Shown piece by piece: positions 10,237 to 23,304 of a stretch of 64,000 nt of DNA; the stretch's first letter is position 1, and the number at the start of each line of letters is the position of its first letter. Location: assembly GCA_009792885.1 (NCBI GenBank), contig WMCF01000025.1:1757852-1821851 (forward strand), read 5' to 3'. Both the position numbers and the translations under genes were made by a program. This stretch comes from Eremophila alpestris peregrina (lineage: Eukaryota; Chordata; Aves; Passeriformes; Alaudidae). The notes below the pieces were generated by a model that made no database searches, was not told the DNA's origin, and saw only the letters and a program-made list of their open reading frames with translations.

Positions 10237-13040
10237 CTTGCACTGTGGATCAATAAGTTGATTTTTTCAGTCTAAAGGCACTGCTAGCATTGTACCTCCA
10301 CTGAAATCCAAGGAAAAATTTTCTTCTGAAAGCACCCAGAAGCCAGTGCACACCTTTTCCATTAGGCATGTTGTCAGTAGCACATATGTAGCACTTCAGC
10401 TGTACCTACAAATTCTCAAAACACTATGACACAAAATACAAAGGAAAACCACAATTCAGTAGTCTTAGTAGAATTAAAAAACTCCCTGATTTCAGGTGGT
10501 TATTATGTGAATAATCTGTGATCCTAATATGTTGTTTATTCTTCTTCTGCCACACAGACTAGCCCCTAATTCCAAAGGCTTCTGTCCAGAGTTCCTGCAT
10601 AGTTTTAGCCTTCAAACAGATACATTTTTGGATAAGCATGGAGAAAAAATTCCCATTATTTTATAGAAATCTGACTTTACAGATAACAGCAGCAAATCAT
10701 AATGAGCTTGAATATAAGACACAAAGGTATTTGACAAGAAAAATGAAATGGTGACTCAGTCATCTGGCTCACAGACCCACTGTCAGCCCCTCCAAGAATG
10801 AGAAAGCAATTTCCCTGTGTTTTCGATCAAGTCTCTGAAAATCTGAACCTTTTCACCAGAAATGTCATCCCAGTAAATAGGTATTCTTGTAGTAACAGTG
10901 ACTCAGGGGTATGAAAAACTTTCAGCTGTTCCTTCTTCCACCCAATACCAGTACTCATATTAATCTACACAATATAGTGTAATTCTGTATTATAAATATT
11001 AGATTGGACATCCCAAAAACTTGGTATAATCCGTGAATAAATAAGAATGTTCTTCAAAGACAATTACCATAACTGGAATGAATACATCAGACACAGTCCT
11101 CCTCCTTCCCCATTTATCTGACTCAAATGTCTAAGCACTAACAGGAACTGAAAAAGCTTTTCCTGGAAATTGTTCAGTGCAGAAAAGATAGTGTACACTG
11201 TAGGTAACACAGTTCAAGAATAATGAAATCATATTCCAGGAATAGACACAGGTTGCTCCAGGCTGAGATAATGGAAACAACTTAGGGCACCATTTAAACT
11301 AAATCTAAATTATGTCTGTGTGAGAGAGCTATAAATTCAGACAGCAAGAGTAAGGAGTAGTTACATGACTGTGGGTTTTCAATGAAGCTCTTTGGATAAC
11401 TGTTGAACCTGAGTTTCTAATCTATAATTGAGGTGATTATTTAATTTGAATTTTATTAGGAACCATGCACTGTAACAACATCCTCTTTCAGTTTACAGAT
11501 ATCAGCTGGGTAAGATAAGCGTGAAGACCTAGAGTGAAACAATACACCTCACTGAAAATTCAGCATGTCTAATTAGTCACCTAAAGGACTGATTAATAAG
11601 TTTGGTGGGAAGATTTCTTCCATCATACTAAATCCTTCCTGAAAATGTACAGATACTCCAATAAGAGCAATCAGAAGGAAACCAAATTATAGAAGATTAC
11701 TACAGTTTCTAAGCTTGCAGAAATTCTTTTCTGGTTGCTACATACCACAGTGAAAAACTGGAATTAGATCTAAAACGCATTCTGCCTCCAGTTTCAAATA
11801 TGAGAAGAAATTTTATTAAATCATATTGTATATCCTTGTAGATAAGAATTTAACAGAGAGAAAAAATAGTAATAGCTTTCAGAACTTGCATTTTTGCTGA
11901 TGTGTCATGTTTCTAAAAAATGCTTTTGATTTTAATTACAATTGAATATTTGCAATAAGTACAGATCATACTATCTAGCGACTATTAAAAACTTTTAAGA
12001 TTTTTAATGGTCTCTTACAGCACTTAGGTTACTAATGGATTATAAAGTTCAGACATAAAACCTGATAGGTTGAGAACCAGTACTATGAAATAAATTAAAT
12101 TTGCATGCACTTACTTATCCTCTCCTTAAAACAACAGGTGAAATCTCAAATGTAGCCTTTACTAGAATCATAAAAACTGTCTCTTTTTTTGTTTTTGTTG
12201 TTGCTTCCTTTCTAGGTCTGGTACACTCAACAGACTCTCAAACAGCCATGCTTTTAAAAAGTAAGACTGTCAGTTGCATCTGTATAATTTTCAAGCTACT
12301 TTGATTTTCTGAGCATCAGCCACAAAGTCTTCCTGTAATGACATATTATGTTTTCTCTGTTAGTAATCTACAGACCAGGAACAGATTTTTGATGCTCTTC
12401 TTTCTTCCTTACTCGGGCAACACCACTCTGACTTTCCAAGGAGCCTGCCTCAGCAGGGAGAGCTGACCTCATCCGTTTAACACAAGAAAGGGCAGAACTG
12501 GGATAATGTTAGCTGCACATTCATGTCTTATTTAATATCAATAATGTGCTTTGCAGTATAACCTAGCAGCCAGACAGTGCTGTGCTTTCATCTCTTCAGA
12601 CCACACCCCAGACAGAAACAGGGAGTTTGTAACCTGCAAGGAGGTTTATAACCTTACAGGAGTCCTTATAAACACAATTAAGGGGAACCACATTGGACCG
12701 AATAATATAGTCAGGATCAGGTGTCCATGTTTTCCTATGGTGCATAAATTTATAGAATGAGTAATTCATGTCACCACATAAGCTGTAGCATTATCAGGCA
12801 TACAAATATGACTATATCTGAAAAGTGACAGCCAAAAATATATGTGAGCATTGGTAAAACTTGCTTAGGAGGCATTTGTCTCCTGCAAGAGTCAGAAGTT
12901 GGTATTTTTCAAACTGTTGCAAGCATTTACATTTTTGGAACTAAAATTTTATAAAGACAATTCTTACAGTATCCTTCAGAACTTCTGTGTTTAGCTTTCA
13001 AACTTAAATGTACCTAATTAGAGCCATTTAATTAGTTATA
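10237..13040. other. Unique non-coding DNA, no gene seen
   Basis: No frame longer than about 70 codons and no recognisable exon, RNA gene or element was found. The T-rich tract near 12181-12210 and the AT-rich inverted repeat at 11984-12008 are ordinary low-complexity features. Confidence 0.7.
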
Positions 13041-13244
13041 AAGAAGGTTTTTTTTACAATGAGGGTGGTGAGACACTGGAGCAGGTGGCCCAGAGAGGGG
13101 TGGTTTCCCTGGAAACCAGAAAGATCAGACTGAAAGGTGCCCTGAGCACCTTCTGATTTAGTTGAAGATGATCTTGGTCATTGCAGACGGGTTGGACTAG
13201 ATGACCTTTGAAGGTCCTTTCAACCCAAACTATTATATGACTCT
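13041..13244 (+). mobile_element. CR1 LINE, short 3' fragment
   Basis: About 200 bp of a CR1 3' end is visible. It begins with a block equivalent to 'aagaaattctttacagtgag', here carrying a T-run, followed by 'ggtggtgagacactgga', 'caggtggcccagagagg', 'ccctggaaa', 'atttagttgaagatgatc', 'gggttggactagatgacc' and 'ggtcctttcaacccaaact', then a decayed terminal 'tatgactcta'. The tail type matches the 9569-10236 copy more than the 6511-6910 copy. It is severely 5'-truncated and encodes nothing. Confidence 0.93.
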
Positions 13245-16200
13245 AAATTGAAAGCCTTAAATGTCTGGACAGAGAGAGGCACAGTTTTGAACTACTGTCC
13301 TCACACGAGTTATCAAACTCGGCTGGGAGGTTTTTCCTTCAAAATATGTTTCAGCTTCCTGTCAAAAATGTTTTCCAAAGGAAAGAAAAAACATTAACAA
13401 ACAACCTTTCTCTGTGTCCCTTGACACTTTCCAGGGGGAAATATCCAAACATTTTTTCTCAGACAAGAAATTTTTATGAAACAGTACCTTCCAGGCTGCT
13501 TTGGTTTGATCAATATTCTACTTGCTTTTCTGTCTTCCACTGCAGTTATTCCACTTGGCATAAGCCACTAAATGATGTTCCAGCCATAAGCTGAATTCTC
13601 AGAGAAGAATAATCACTACCATAAATTCTGTGTTTCTTTCCTTTTCCTCTCAAAAACCAAAAAATATTTAGGGTTTTTACCAGTGGAATGGAACAAAACT
13701 GCTGGAGCCACCTCCAACTTTCAACTCAAATACCATCCAATAACTTCCCAAGTAAGTAAACATCCACAGGACAACAAGTTGTATGTGGAGAGCTAAAGAA
13801 AAATTTTCCCTTCTGCTGCACCATGCAGAACATAACTCCAAGTAGACCAAATCTGATTGAATAAAATAAAGTATATAATCAACCCACCATCTTGCACCCT
13901 GAAAATGATCAGTAAAAGGAAGAAAGTTACTTTCTGAATAGCATATGTACCTGACAGGAATACAAGGAAGCAAATCCTTGTTACCAAGAGTAGTTGGGGC
14001 AGGTCTTCAGCAAATTCCCTAGACATCAGCACCCACAGCAGAGCTCCAAGATCTTCTGCCTCTCAGCTGCATCATCTTTCAGTAAGAGCTGTCAATCTAC
14101 ACCTACAACTCTGGTGTAGGGGACCAACACCACACAAAATTTTAATGTATTTACTGCTCCCATTTCAAGTCAGGTCATGCACTGGAAACATCCCTGATTA
14201 GCAGTGAATTATTTCAAAACAAAGAATCAGTGATGCCATATGTGACTTGCTGGCACCACACCCCACCGAGTCCAAGATGGGTGTGGATGCACTCAAGACC
14301 CTTTGCTACTTCTTGTCTTACATAGCATTGTCACTTATTGGCAAAAAACAGTTGAAGACAGAAGGTGCCCAAATTCAATCATCATTTCCAACCATTTTGA
14401 GATTAACAGCCTTTAAAAATCCTACAGTGGAAGCTCTGTAAGTTCAAACTCATTGACAATAAACATTCTTTTTTTCATTTTGCCTTTAGTAGTAGCTCAT
14501 GGATCTACATTCAAAGTATATAATGAAACACAATCCCAGTGAATTAGAAGTACTTTTACTTTCAAGCCCTGTCACACACATTCAATTTTTTATTAATACT
14601 AAGTGTACTGTTGTTATACTACTAATGAAATCAAATATAATTACACAATACATGCCATTTATTTATCCAAGAGCTCCAAAAACAGAATAAAACTTCAGTT
14701 ACCTCACTTTGAAGCTATGAAACCATAATCATGATTATTTGCTCTGCAGAACTAGAATTAAAAAAAAAAAAACCTGTTCTCTAATACAGAAAGATCTATT
14801 TAAAACCCACTGTTTTCTTACAGCATTGTCTCAGACACAGTATTTGTTAGTTAAAAATAAACAAGGAAGATAAGCCAGCAAGCAAGTCCCAAACACACAC
14901 TCGCTTCTACATTGAACATGATTATCTTACACTGCTTTTTTTTTTCATTTTAAGAAGGGAAAAGGCTTCCTCCAGAGATTGTTCTGCACCCAAGTAAGGG
15001 ATGCAATTAAGAATCAGTCTTGTAAAACGTTATTGTTTCTCTCAGAAAGGATAGCAATCACAGTCTTGCACAACCTGAATGAGAATGAGCTCCCACTGTA
15101 TCCCATGCAATTTGACCCTGTTCATCAGAACTGCTGGTCCCTGTGTGTTCAAAAGGTAAAACTAGGATAGTGAAGCTGATAAAAAAAAAAAAATCAGCAC
15201 CAGGACTGGCAGAATAATAGCAAATATTCCCTAGCCAATAACATATAACTTCTGTCTGGACAAACATTTTCAGTGTACTTCTGATTTTAGTAATTTTTCA
15301 GGAAACATATACAGATATTATATTTTAAACCAAACCAGTTCTCTTCATCTACTAAATCAAGCACATAAGCACTGCAAACAGCCCTTAAGATATATTTTTA
15401 TTTTAAAAGACTTATATATGCATTGTGCATGACATTGGTAGGAAACAACGCAGTCAGATGCAATGTCCATTTTTCACTACTCTGCCTCTGACTACCGCTA
15501 TAAGCAACTGATGCCTAAGGAAAGGGTAAATAAGAGAAGAAATGGCAGCAATATTTCCTCAACAGCCAAGGGACTTCCCAAGTCAAAGTCTGTGTCTATA
15601 CCTTTGCTGTGATAGCACTTCAGGGGGCTTTTGCCAAGAATTCAAGAAATGATTTCACAGCCTGCTTGTGTAAAAGAATGTCCAACAGTTCCAAAATTTT
15701 TTGAAATCTTTCAGGTTGAAAAATTGTGTTTTATACTCTGATTTCTTGTGCCGTAAGAAACAGAATAAACAATCTGCATTCTTTCCCACACTGTTCAAGG
15801 TTATAGAAAACTCTGGGATATTGTTCAGAAATGTTTCTTTTAATGTGAAATCTGTCAGTGAACTCCATCCCCTCATAAATGCAAGTTGTGTTGTACTCTT
15901 AATTGCTGGCCTTTTTTCTTTTTGTAATTTCCATCTTTCTCTTTTGAGAAAGAAATCTAGACCAGCATGCAAACTTCAATATGTGAACACACCATGGATT
16001 TTGCAAGCAGATATGCAGCACCATAAGACATTTTCTGTTCATTATTCTTTCTTACTGGTGCTCAATTTTGACTAAGTTTAAAGAGAAATTTTCACGAAGC
16101 AATATATGGAATTGTTCAAAGAGCTACTGTCTAAATGCTAATAGGTGATTTCAGTACCATTAATGCAATATGTGTACTCTATGAAATTTTTCTATCAAAT

Positions 16201-18280
16201 ATGTTTTTTTAAAAATTATTTGAATCTGAAATGTCATCTGTTATTTTTCTGAAAGATCACTCTATAACATTAAGTTTTCCTAGACATTTTTGCCACAAGA
16301 GTAAGCTCTCATTGCCCTTAATAATTTGGACCAATTAGCCAAGCTGGCCAGTTCTGTGCAAGCCACATTTAAAGTACTCATTTTAATACTTTAAAAAATT
16401 TAGCAAATAAATAATTAAGGCTTGAAGACAAAAAAAGAACTAGAGAACTAAACATTCTGATAATACATTTATATGAGAATGGTTTGTCTTTGGCATGCCA
16501 GCACCTGATTTCTGCCACTCAAACTGTATAGTAAGAAAACCACACTTTTTCAGAATTACAGTGCTTTTATAACTAAGAAAAACAGGAAAAACTGAGAAAA
16601 AACCATTTTCCAGTCATCTGACTAAAGTCAGAGTACTAAGTCTTGCACGAGTAGATATGCAAAAGGTAAATTAAAGTAACATTTTTAATGCTCATGGAGC
16701 CATTAAAATCAGCAGGATAGTGTACCTTTCTTTTACTGTAGGATCATATATACATACATATTAAGAAAACTCCTCAGTATTGAATCTCTGCGCTTTATGT
16801 GTTAAGAAGGATATTGAACATTAGGCTCTATGCTGCTCTTTTCCTACAAGATACTCTGAAATGTAGCATTTATCTTGTTTCTGCCATGATGTGATTGCAC
16901 ACCTGAGAGGATGTTGTAGTTGATTTTAGTACTAAAGAGACATCTCTTTCTGTGCAGAAGTGCTAAATAACTGTGTGTGGCTATTTTGGTTCACTTCATA
17001 GAGTGAACCAACTATACTCAATAAAAAAGGAGACAAAATCTAATCATAATTCAGAAGTTAAATTTAGAAGCTATATCACTCTCCACATTTTTCCAGCTCA
17101 CGTTTCTGAATGAAGTCCTAGATGGCAAAAAGCAAATGAGAAGTTAAACATGCAGTCCACTTATGCATGAGTTACAACAAACAGTGAAACCAGCTGTAAG
17201 CATGAGGAGACCTGGTGGTGTCAGTCTGAATGCAGCCCTAGCATGACTACGCAACGGAACAGAAAACAAACTTGATGCACACAGTAAAAGACCACCAGCT
17301 TGCAGAAGGGGCCTCACTGATTTTGCCATTTGATCTTCCATGAATGATTCTAGAGAAAGACCCAAATTAACCTGCCAAGCAAGCAGCAGAGAAGGATCAA
17401 GTGAAAACACTAGCTGGTATTCCTGGAAAATACAGGAATGGCACTGCTGCTCAGATCACAGTGTGTAATTGCACTGGGAAATACGAAAATTCTCAATAAT
17501 AATGTTCTATTACAGTTAAGTTTAAAAGCCAGAAACAGCATGTTTTGGCCAGAGAAAGATGTGGTTGCAGTCCAGATCTGCAAACAGAGCTGAGCACTGC
17601 ACTGCTATTTAACTCACAACTTGAGATTGGCTCATGAATGCTTTTGTTGGAAACAGCCTCAGTGCTTCCAGCTTCCAACACCTTCTGCTGGCCTGCATCT
17701 CTTACACAGCTGGGAAATTTAATTCTACTTAGCAAAAAGACTACAGCTAATTAAAAGCAATGTAGTCTTTTGGAAGACAAAAAAAGGAGGGGGTATTCAA
17801 CCACTCCACCGCTTCAAAAAAATGCTCACATTCGGTTCTGCTAACAGTTTTGGAGTACACAAAACATCACTGACTGTGAAATGCAGGCTTTAAAAAATGT
17901 TTAAATGTATTGAAATAATTTATATACTTAAATATTGCTCTTTTTTTTTCTTTCTTAGAACAGCTCTACAGGTATTTCAAAACCTTCCAAGGAAAAAACA
18001 TGCCACACACTGCAGTATCTCCAGCCTTTGAAGTACATGTGGGAGACAACTCCAGCTAAGAGAAATGCTCCTGGTAAAGACAAGCATACATTTAAGCATG
18101 CATACAGTTAAGATACTATACAACCCTTTTTCAGAGAGGCACCTATTGTTTCCCCTACACTGATCATTCCCAGATACGGGGTTTTTGCAAGTGATCCCCT
18201 GCAGGTAAGTCAGAACAAAAGACATGGATGTTCATATGGATGGCTCTCAGTCCTAGGAGTGAGAAAATTTAATTCATTTT
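13245..18280. other. Unique non-coding DNA, no gene seen
   Basis: Frames reach about 124 codons (15701-16075 plus), but none shows a domain, biased codon use or splice-bounded structure. A perfect 10-bp inverted repeat lies at 16986-17011. Short A-runs occur near 14760 and 15180. No RNA gene or interspersed element was recognised. Confidence 0.65.
16986..17011. repeat. Perfect 10-bp inverted repeat with 6-base loop
   Basis: The arm ttggttcact is followed after six bases by its exact reverse complement agtgaaccaa, so a hairpin could form in single-stranded DNA or RNA. There is no T-run after it and no gene beside it. About one such perfect arm pair is expected by chance in a window this size, so no function is claimed. 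Confidence 0.6.
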
Positions 18281-18364
18281 GGGAAGGGAAGGGAAAGGGA
18301 AAGGGAAAGGGAAAGGGAAAGGGAAAGGGAAAGGGAAAGGGAAAGGGAAAGGGAAAGGGAAAGG
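18281..18364. repeat. (GGGAAA)n hexamer array, G-quadruplex prone
   Basis: The array opens with two GGGAA pentamers at 18281-18290, followed by about 12 uninterrupted GGGAAA hexamers to 18364. Every unit supplies a run of three guanines separated by three adenines, which fits the standard quadruplex pattern of four or more G3 tracts with short loops many times over. The plus strand is purine-only, so triplex DNA is also possible. The 62-codon frame at 18279-18467 is an artefact giving a Gly-Lys repeat. The lack of interruptions suggests recent or ongoing slippage expansion. Confidence 0.95.
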
Positions 18365-20541
18365 TTCTTCCCCCATTGTGTTAGTCTTAGGTGAGTGCTA
18401 CAAGCAGTTAGGCTTGACTTATGCTTCCTGCATCATCCTTGCCCAAAGATTTCAGGGACGTAATTAAGGAAATCAAATAACTGCTGTCAACCGCTCAATT
18501 TTATCAAGCTTTACTCCAAGTTTTTTTCTTCTGCAAATCAAATTTATCATTGCACTCAGTCTCCTTCAAATCCCTACACTGCTGCATTGCCAGTCACTGA
18601 AAAAAGAAGGTTCTTCCAGAGTGCTGCTGTGGTCCCACCCAAGTCAACGGGTGACACTATGGGGGAGTTCAAGCTCTTATTCAAATGCTCAGGCAACTGG
18701 AGAGGTACATATGAGAAAGAGAGTCATCAACGTGTAGACATTCTACAAGGAAAATACTGAAAATATTTCTAATAGCTGACTTGCAGATTTGCACTATGAA
18801 ATCAATGGAGAAAACTACTACACTGCAAGTTCAAGAGACTGATAAACTGTAAACTCTTGATAACAAGGAAACAGTTACACTGTTCTCATGCTTTAATGTT
18901 TTGTTTTTTTTTTTGTTTTTTTTACAAAAGCTGATCCCAACAATAAAAAAATAGTCAGTTCTTGCTTTGGAAGTAAAGAAAACATTTTCAAAAGGAAGAA
19001 ACTCATTAACATACCGATGAAAATCTTAAATATTTCAAGATTCAAAAGAAATATTGGAGTAGTTTAAACATTTTTCCACCTTGGAATTTCCACCTCTTAT
19101 TTTCATACAAAAGAAAACAAAAAAAAAAAGGTCTCTAGAGTGTTTAAGACTCCACTCATAAAATGGAAAATGCCACAACTAGATTCAGAAAAAAATAATA
19201 TATATCTGAAAGAATATATTTTGTAAATAATAAAAAAAACCGCTGAAGAGTATTTCTTTTTTGTTGATTCTAACACATTGCATAATAATGAATTATAATG
19301 GTGTCTTCAACAACATGAAAATTGTAAGGGGGAAAAATATCCACCTTGAATGAGGCCTGACTGTGACTTTGCATTCATGTTTATTCTCTACAGAAAGAAA
19401 GAAATGCATACTTTTTTATTTTTATGAGATGGCACATTTTTGGGAGGATGAAACAACATAGAAGAGTAGCAAATGTTTAACCAGGAAATCTCTCAAAAGC
19501 TTTTTCAATTTCACACTGCTCCAGTACCCTTTTTATCTGGACATCTTGTCCGTGCATTTTACAAATTTCCAAGCTGTTATAATGCTCCCAGACTGACAGT
19601 GCCCAGCAGAGCCAGGTAGCAGTGGGGCCTCATTGTGCCAGCCACAGCACAAAACACAACAGCACACGTTTTTATCTGCCCCAAATTGCTTCTAATCCAG
19701 CAGCTGGGACACGTGGCTGACAGGAGATAGAGCAATCACAGCTGTCAGACAGGCCCTTCTCCAGTGATGTTATCATGATTTGACACATGGGTTTAAAGAA
19801 ATATTTATCATTCCCTAATTTTTCAATACAGGTTTTATTCTGAAGACAATTAAGCATTTGAAATCCCTCCAGCCACCTACTTTTCAGGAAACCCCATATT
19901 ACCTAGGCTCCAGGCTGTTCTCTCTACAGTGCAGCACACACAGAGCCAGTGTGCTCTGCAGCCCTCTGCAAGCTGCCTAGGCAGAGTCCTTTTAGACACA
20001 GCTATTTCATTTGGAAAAAGCAGCTGAGGCTTTTTATTCCCTGTGTGTATTTCTGCTCCCGAATTGCAAGTGATCATAATTTCATGAGAAGCAGTTTAGA
20101 AAGTGAAAAAATAAAAACCCAAACAAAATAAAACCCCCGGTTGGCTACTTTCCCTATGTGGAAAATAGTAAACTTACTACAGAAGTTGCTTGCTAAATAT
20201 CTGAATTTACTGCTACACTACATAAATATCCTAGTTTTTCTTCCACTTTCCATTTCAAAAATGGTATCAGAATTTTTGCACACTTGAACACTTTGAACAA
20301 GTGATCATTTGCAAGGTTGGGCTCAGCTGATAATCTTCAGTTTGAATGATCTGTGAACAACAGTCTCTGATACACCACTGCTTAACCACAGGCTTAGGCT
20401 TAAGGCTAGATACCTCTCATCCTCTAGGCATAAGTGAAAATGGATTTTAAATGACACTGGTATAGAAGCAATGCTGTTTTCACCTACACCTTTTACTCAA
20501 AGAAGGTTTTTGCCCCTTCAGATTTCATTCAGCATTCAGAC

Positions 20542-20559
20542 AAAAAAAAAAAAAAAAAA
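20542..20559. repeat. Poly-A run (18 bases)
   Basis: Uninterrupted A homopolymer on the plus strand. The bases upstream do not resemble a retroposed transcript or a recognised SINE, and no flanking target-site duplication is evident. It is treated as a simple repeat. Confidence 0.85.
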
Positions 20560-21095
20560 GTGGCATTAACTAGCAAGGAAGAAGCTACTCCTAAAACTGA
20601 TTTGATTAGAAGGAAACTTCTGCCCTGATGATGGTTGGTCCCTTTCAGAAGATTTTTCTCTAATTACTCACTTCTGTGCTTTGGCAGCTGGAGATGGTGA
20701 TCAGTCAAGTCCCTCTTCAAGCAGTAATAATTTTTTAGAAATTTTTTTTATCATTAAAAACCCAGATATATGGATAATAGTCTGCTTCTTAGCACCTGCT
20801 TAATTATTACATTCAGGCTATATCTCTTCTACAGGCATTTTTAATTTATCTCTAAGAGGATTTATGGGATGGAGACGCTATTTAAAAAAACAGATGATGA
20901 GGTCAGTGCAGCCCAAGGTATTTCATTTCAGCTTTTACAATTAACATGCACACTGGAAGTGCTGAAAAGACCTCTGAAGAGCACTGGATTTGTCAAGTGC
21001 TCTGGCTGTCTCCCACATGCATTTTCATGGGGAGGCAATGGAAGACCAACAGCAAGTATCAGAAAGCCACAGACAGCTCTAGGAGAGAGTGCTGC

Positions 21096-21112
21096 AAAAA
21101 AAAAAAAAAAAA
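21096..21112. repeat. Poly-A run (17 bases)
   Basis: Uninterrupted A homopolymer. Two chance frames (20869-21162 and 20946-21194) read through it as poly-lysine, which is evidence against either being real. Confidence 0.85.
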
Positions 21113-23300
21113 CATGCCACAAAGAAGCACCAGACACAGAATTTATTTATTCATTGAAGTAAGTTACAGCAATGAAAAAGATCAGCTTTGCTAAATGGAC
21201 CTTGTTGAATGAAGTGAGCTTCACTCTCTCTTGATAGTAAACTTTCAACCGTCACACTTTGGTGGCAGAATTCACTGAACTTGTGCCTGTTTTTAAAAGA
21301 AATTTGCCTTCAAGCATTACCCTTTGACCAGTATTATTATTTCTATCTGCCTCAGGAAACACAGAAAGAGCAGTTTAGATGCTGTCTTATTAGAGATAGG
21401 GCTGTGTAGGTCAAAGAAGGAAAATACTAGGACATGCTATTAAACCTAAACTCCATGCACCGACCCGGAACTACGGCATTGCTGTGAGAGCTGGCTCTCT
21501 CTGGGAAAATCACTGCTTGTTTGAACTCAAGCTTGGAAAAATTCTCTAAAGTGAACTGAAAGGATATGGATTTTAACAGATCTACTAATACATATATAAG
21601 GTATACTATATAGGATGCATCCCGATGGAGAGATTGCATTATGTAACTATCGTTAAGGAAAAAACAGCACTGAAGGGGAAAAGCAGAGAAGGAGGAGAAG
21701 GAAGGAAGAAAAAGAAATCTGGAAAGTAGAGACCCAGGGGATGAATTACTAGAGAAGAGTCAGTGGTTTCATTTTCACTTGTCTCCCTAGGCCTTGGTAA
21801 TGCCTATAGCTCAGCTTACTATATTTAGAAATGGATGTCTTCCTGCAGGTTTATTCAGTGATTTGAACTGGAAAAAAATTCTCTTGTTGGAGAAAGAGAA
21901 AGGGAGAGGGCAAAATATCCTCTCTTGCCACAAAGAACAGAAATTATATTTCATATTCAACTAAGTCTGCAGTAGAATAAAACACCCAATTTTGAGTCAG
22001 AACTTGAAGTTTAATGCACTTACATAATTTCACCATTAGTGGTTGGATACAAAAAAGCAGTCGTCATTTGTTTCTCCATTTGTTTGCAGCTCCAGTCTCT
22101 GATAGATATCTTGGTTTCCCAGACACAGTTGGCAGGAAAGTAGGATTTTCAATGTATGAGATACCATTATTTTCCTTTCCACCAGCCCTGCCACATATTT
22201 ACATCAGAAACAAACCAGCAACTCTATGAAAATTACCAATAAACCAGAACCTCAAACAAATGTTTAATTCCAGAGGAAAAAAAACAATAGAGTTGCTGAC
22301 ATAAAATACCATTTTTTCCATTATTTTGCTGGGCCATCTTTATGCCAGCTGAACAAGAGAAAATTGGGATCAAATTTAGAGGTGCTCTCCATTACTTGAT
22401 ACCAATTCAAAGGTAAAGCATGGCTGGAAGAGATGTTTGCCTGTTAAACCTATAGGAAGGATAATCAGGCGATCCCAACCTATGGAATGGATAGCTGTAT
22501 TCTGAGGGGGAGAGGAGGGGTTACTAACAGTAAATCTGAGTGGTCTGCTGGAAACTTTCACAAGGGAGAGTGCTGAGCAGCAAATGCTGCCAAAAATGGA
22601 TACAAATATGTTGTCAAGTTGCTGTGACAGAACCATTATGGGTGAGCAGTTTAGCAAAATGAACTCGATCTCAACTGTCTCACAATATAAATGCCACAAG
22701 CTCAGAAGGACCTGAGCTTCCAGTTCCCTAATCCCTTACTCTCAGTCTGCAAAAGTGAGTTGGCATTCAAGAGAAGCAGCAGGTCAAGGAAAGCCTTATT
22801 CACAAGAACAACCACTCTGGGAAAGACCCTCCTGCTACATGCCAAATCTGCCACACTGTGAAATTACACATTTTCAAACACATATGCTCCCACAGTTGCT
22901 CTCTTCTACTCCAGCTGCAGAAAGTCAATTTCAATGCAGTTACAGAAAATAAGTCATATATCTATTTGCATATTCTGATTTCTCAAATTACACCTAACAG
23001 CACATGACTATTTTTCCTACCATGAACTAGTGAAAGAGCACAAGAAGGAATGATCAAGTGGTGGTAGCAAATGACATTTCCTCATGATGTATACATGGGA
23101 CATATCTGTGTAAAGGAATGCTTTAAAACGTATTCAATTTTCAAAAGCAGAATATTTAACACAAAGTTAAGTTTTATGGCCACACTACAATCTTCGTTCA
23201 CGCTTATGTGATTGTTCAGCAAAAGGCATTTCAGCACATGTTTAAGTATCATTAAGGTCTCATGAATTAAAGCCTTCTGGTTCACTGAGCCATGGCATAA

Positions 23301-23304
23301 NNNN
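23301..23304. other. Assembly gap (4 Ns)
   Basis: Four unknown bases interrupt otherwise continuous unique sequence. The minus-strand frame at 23082-23414 crosses the gap and is meaningless there. The true gap size may differ from four. Confidence 0.98.

Noticed and set aside
11984..12008. 8-bp AT-only inverted repeat
   Set aside because: Low complexity, with no neighbouring gene or conserved context.
18279..18467. Gly-Lys repeat protein
   Set aside because: It is the GGGAAA microsatellite read in one frame.
20869..21194. Two overlapping frames ending in or crossing a lysine run
   Set aside because: The lysines come from a 17-base A homopolymer, the frames compete with each other, and neither has a known domain.
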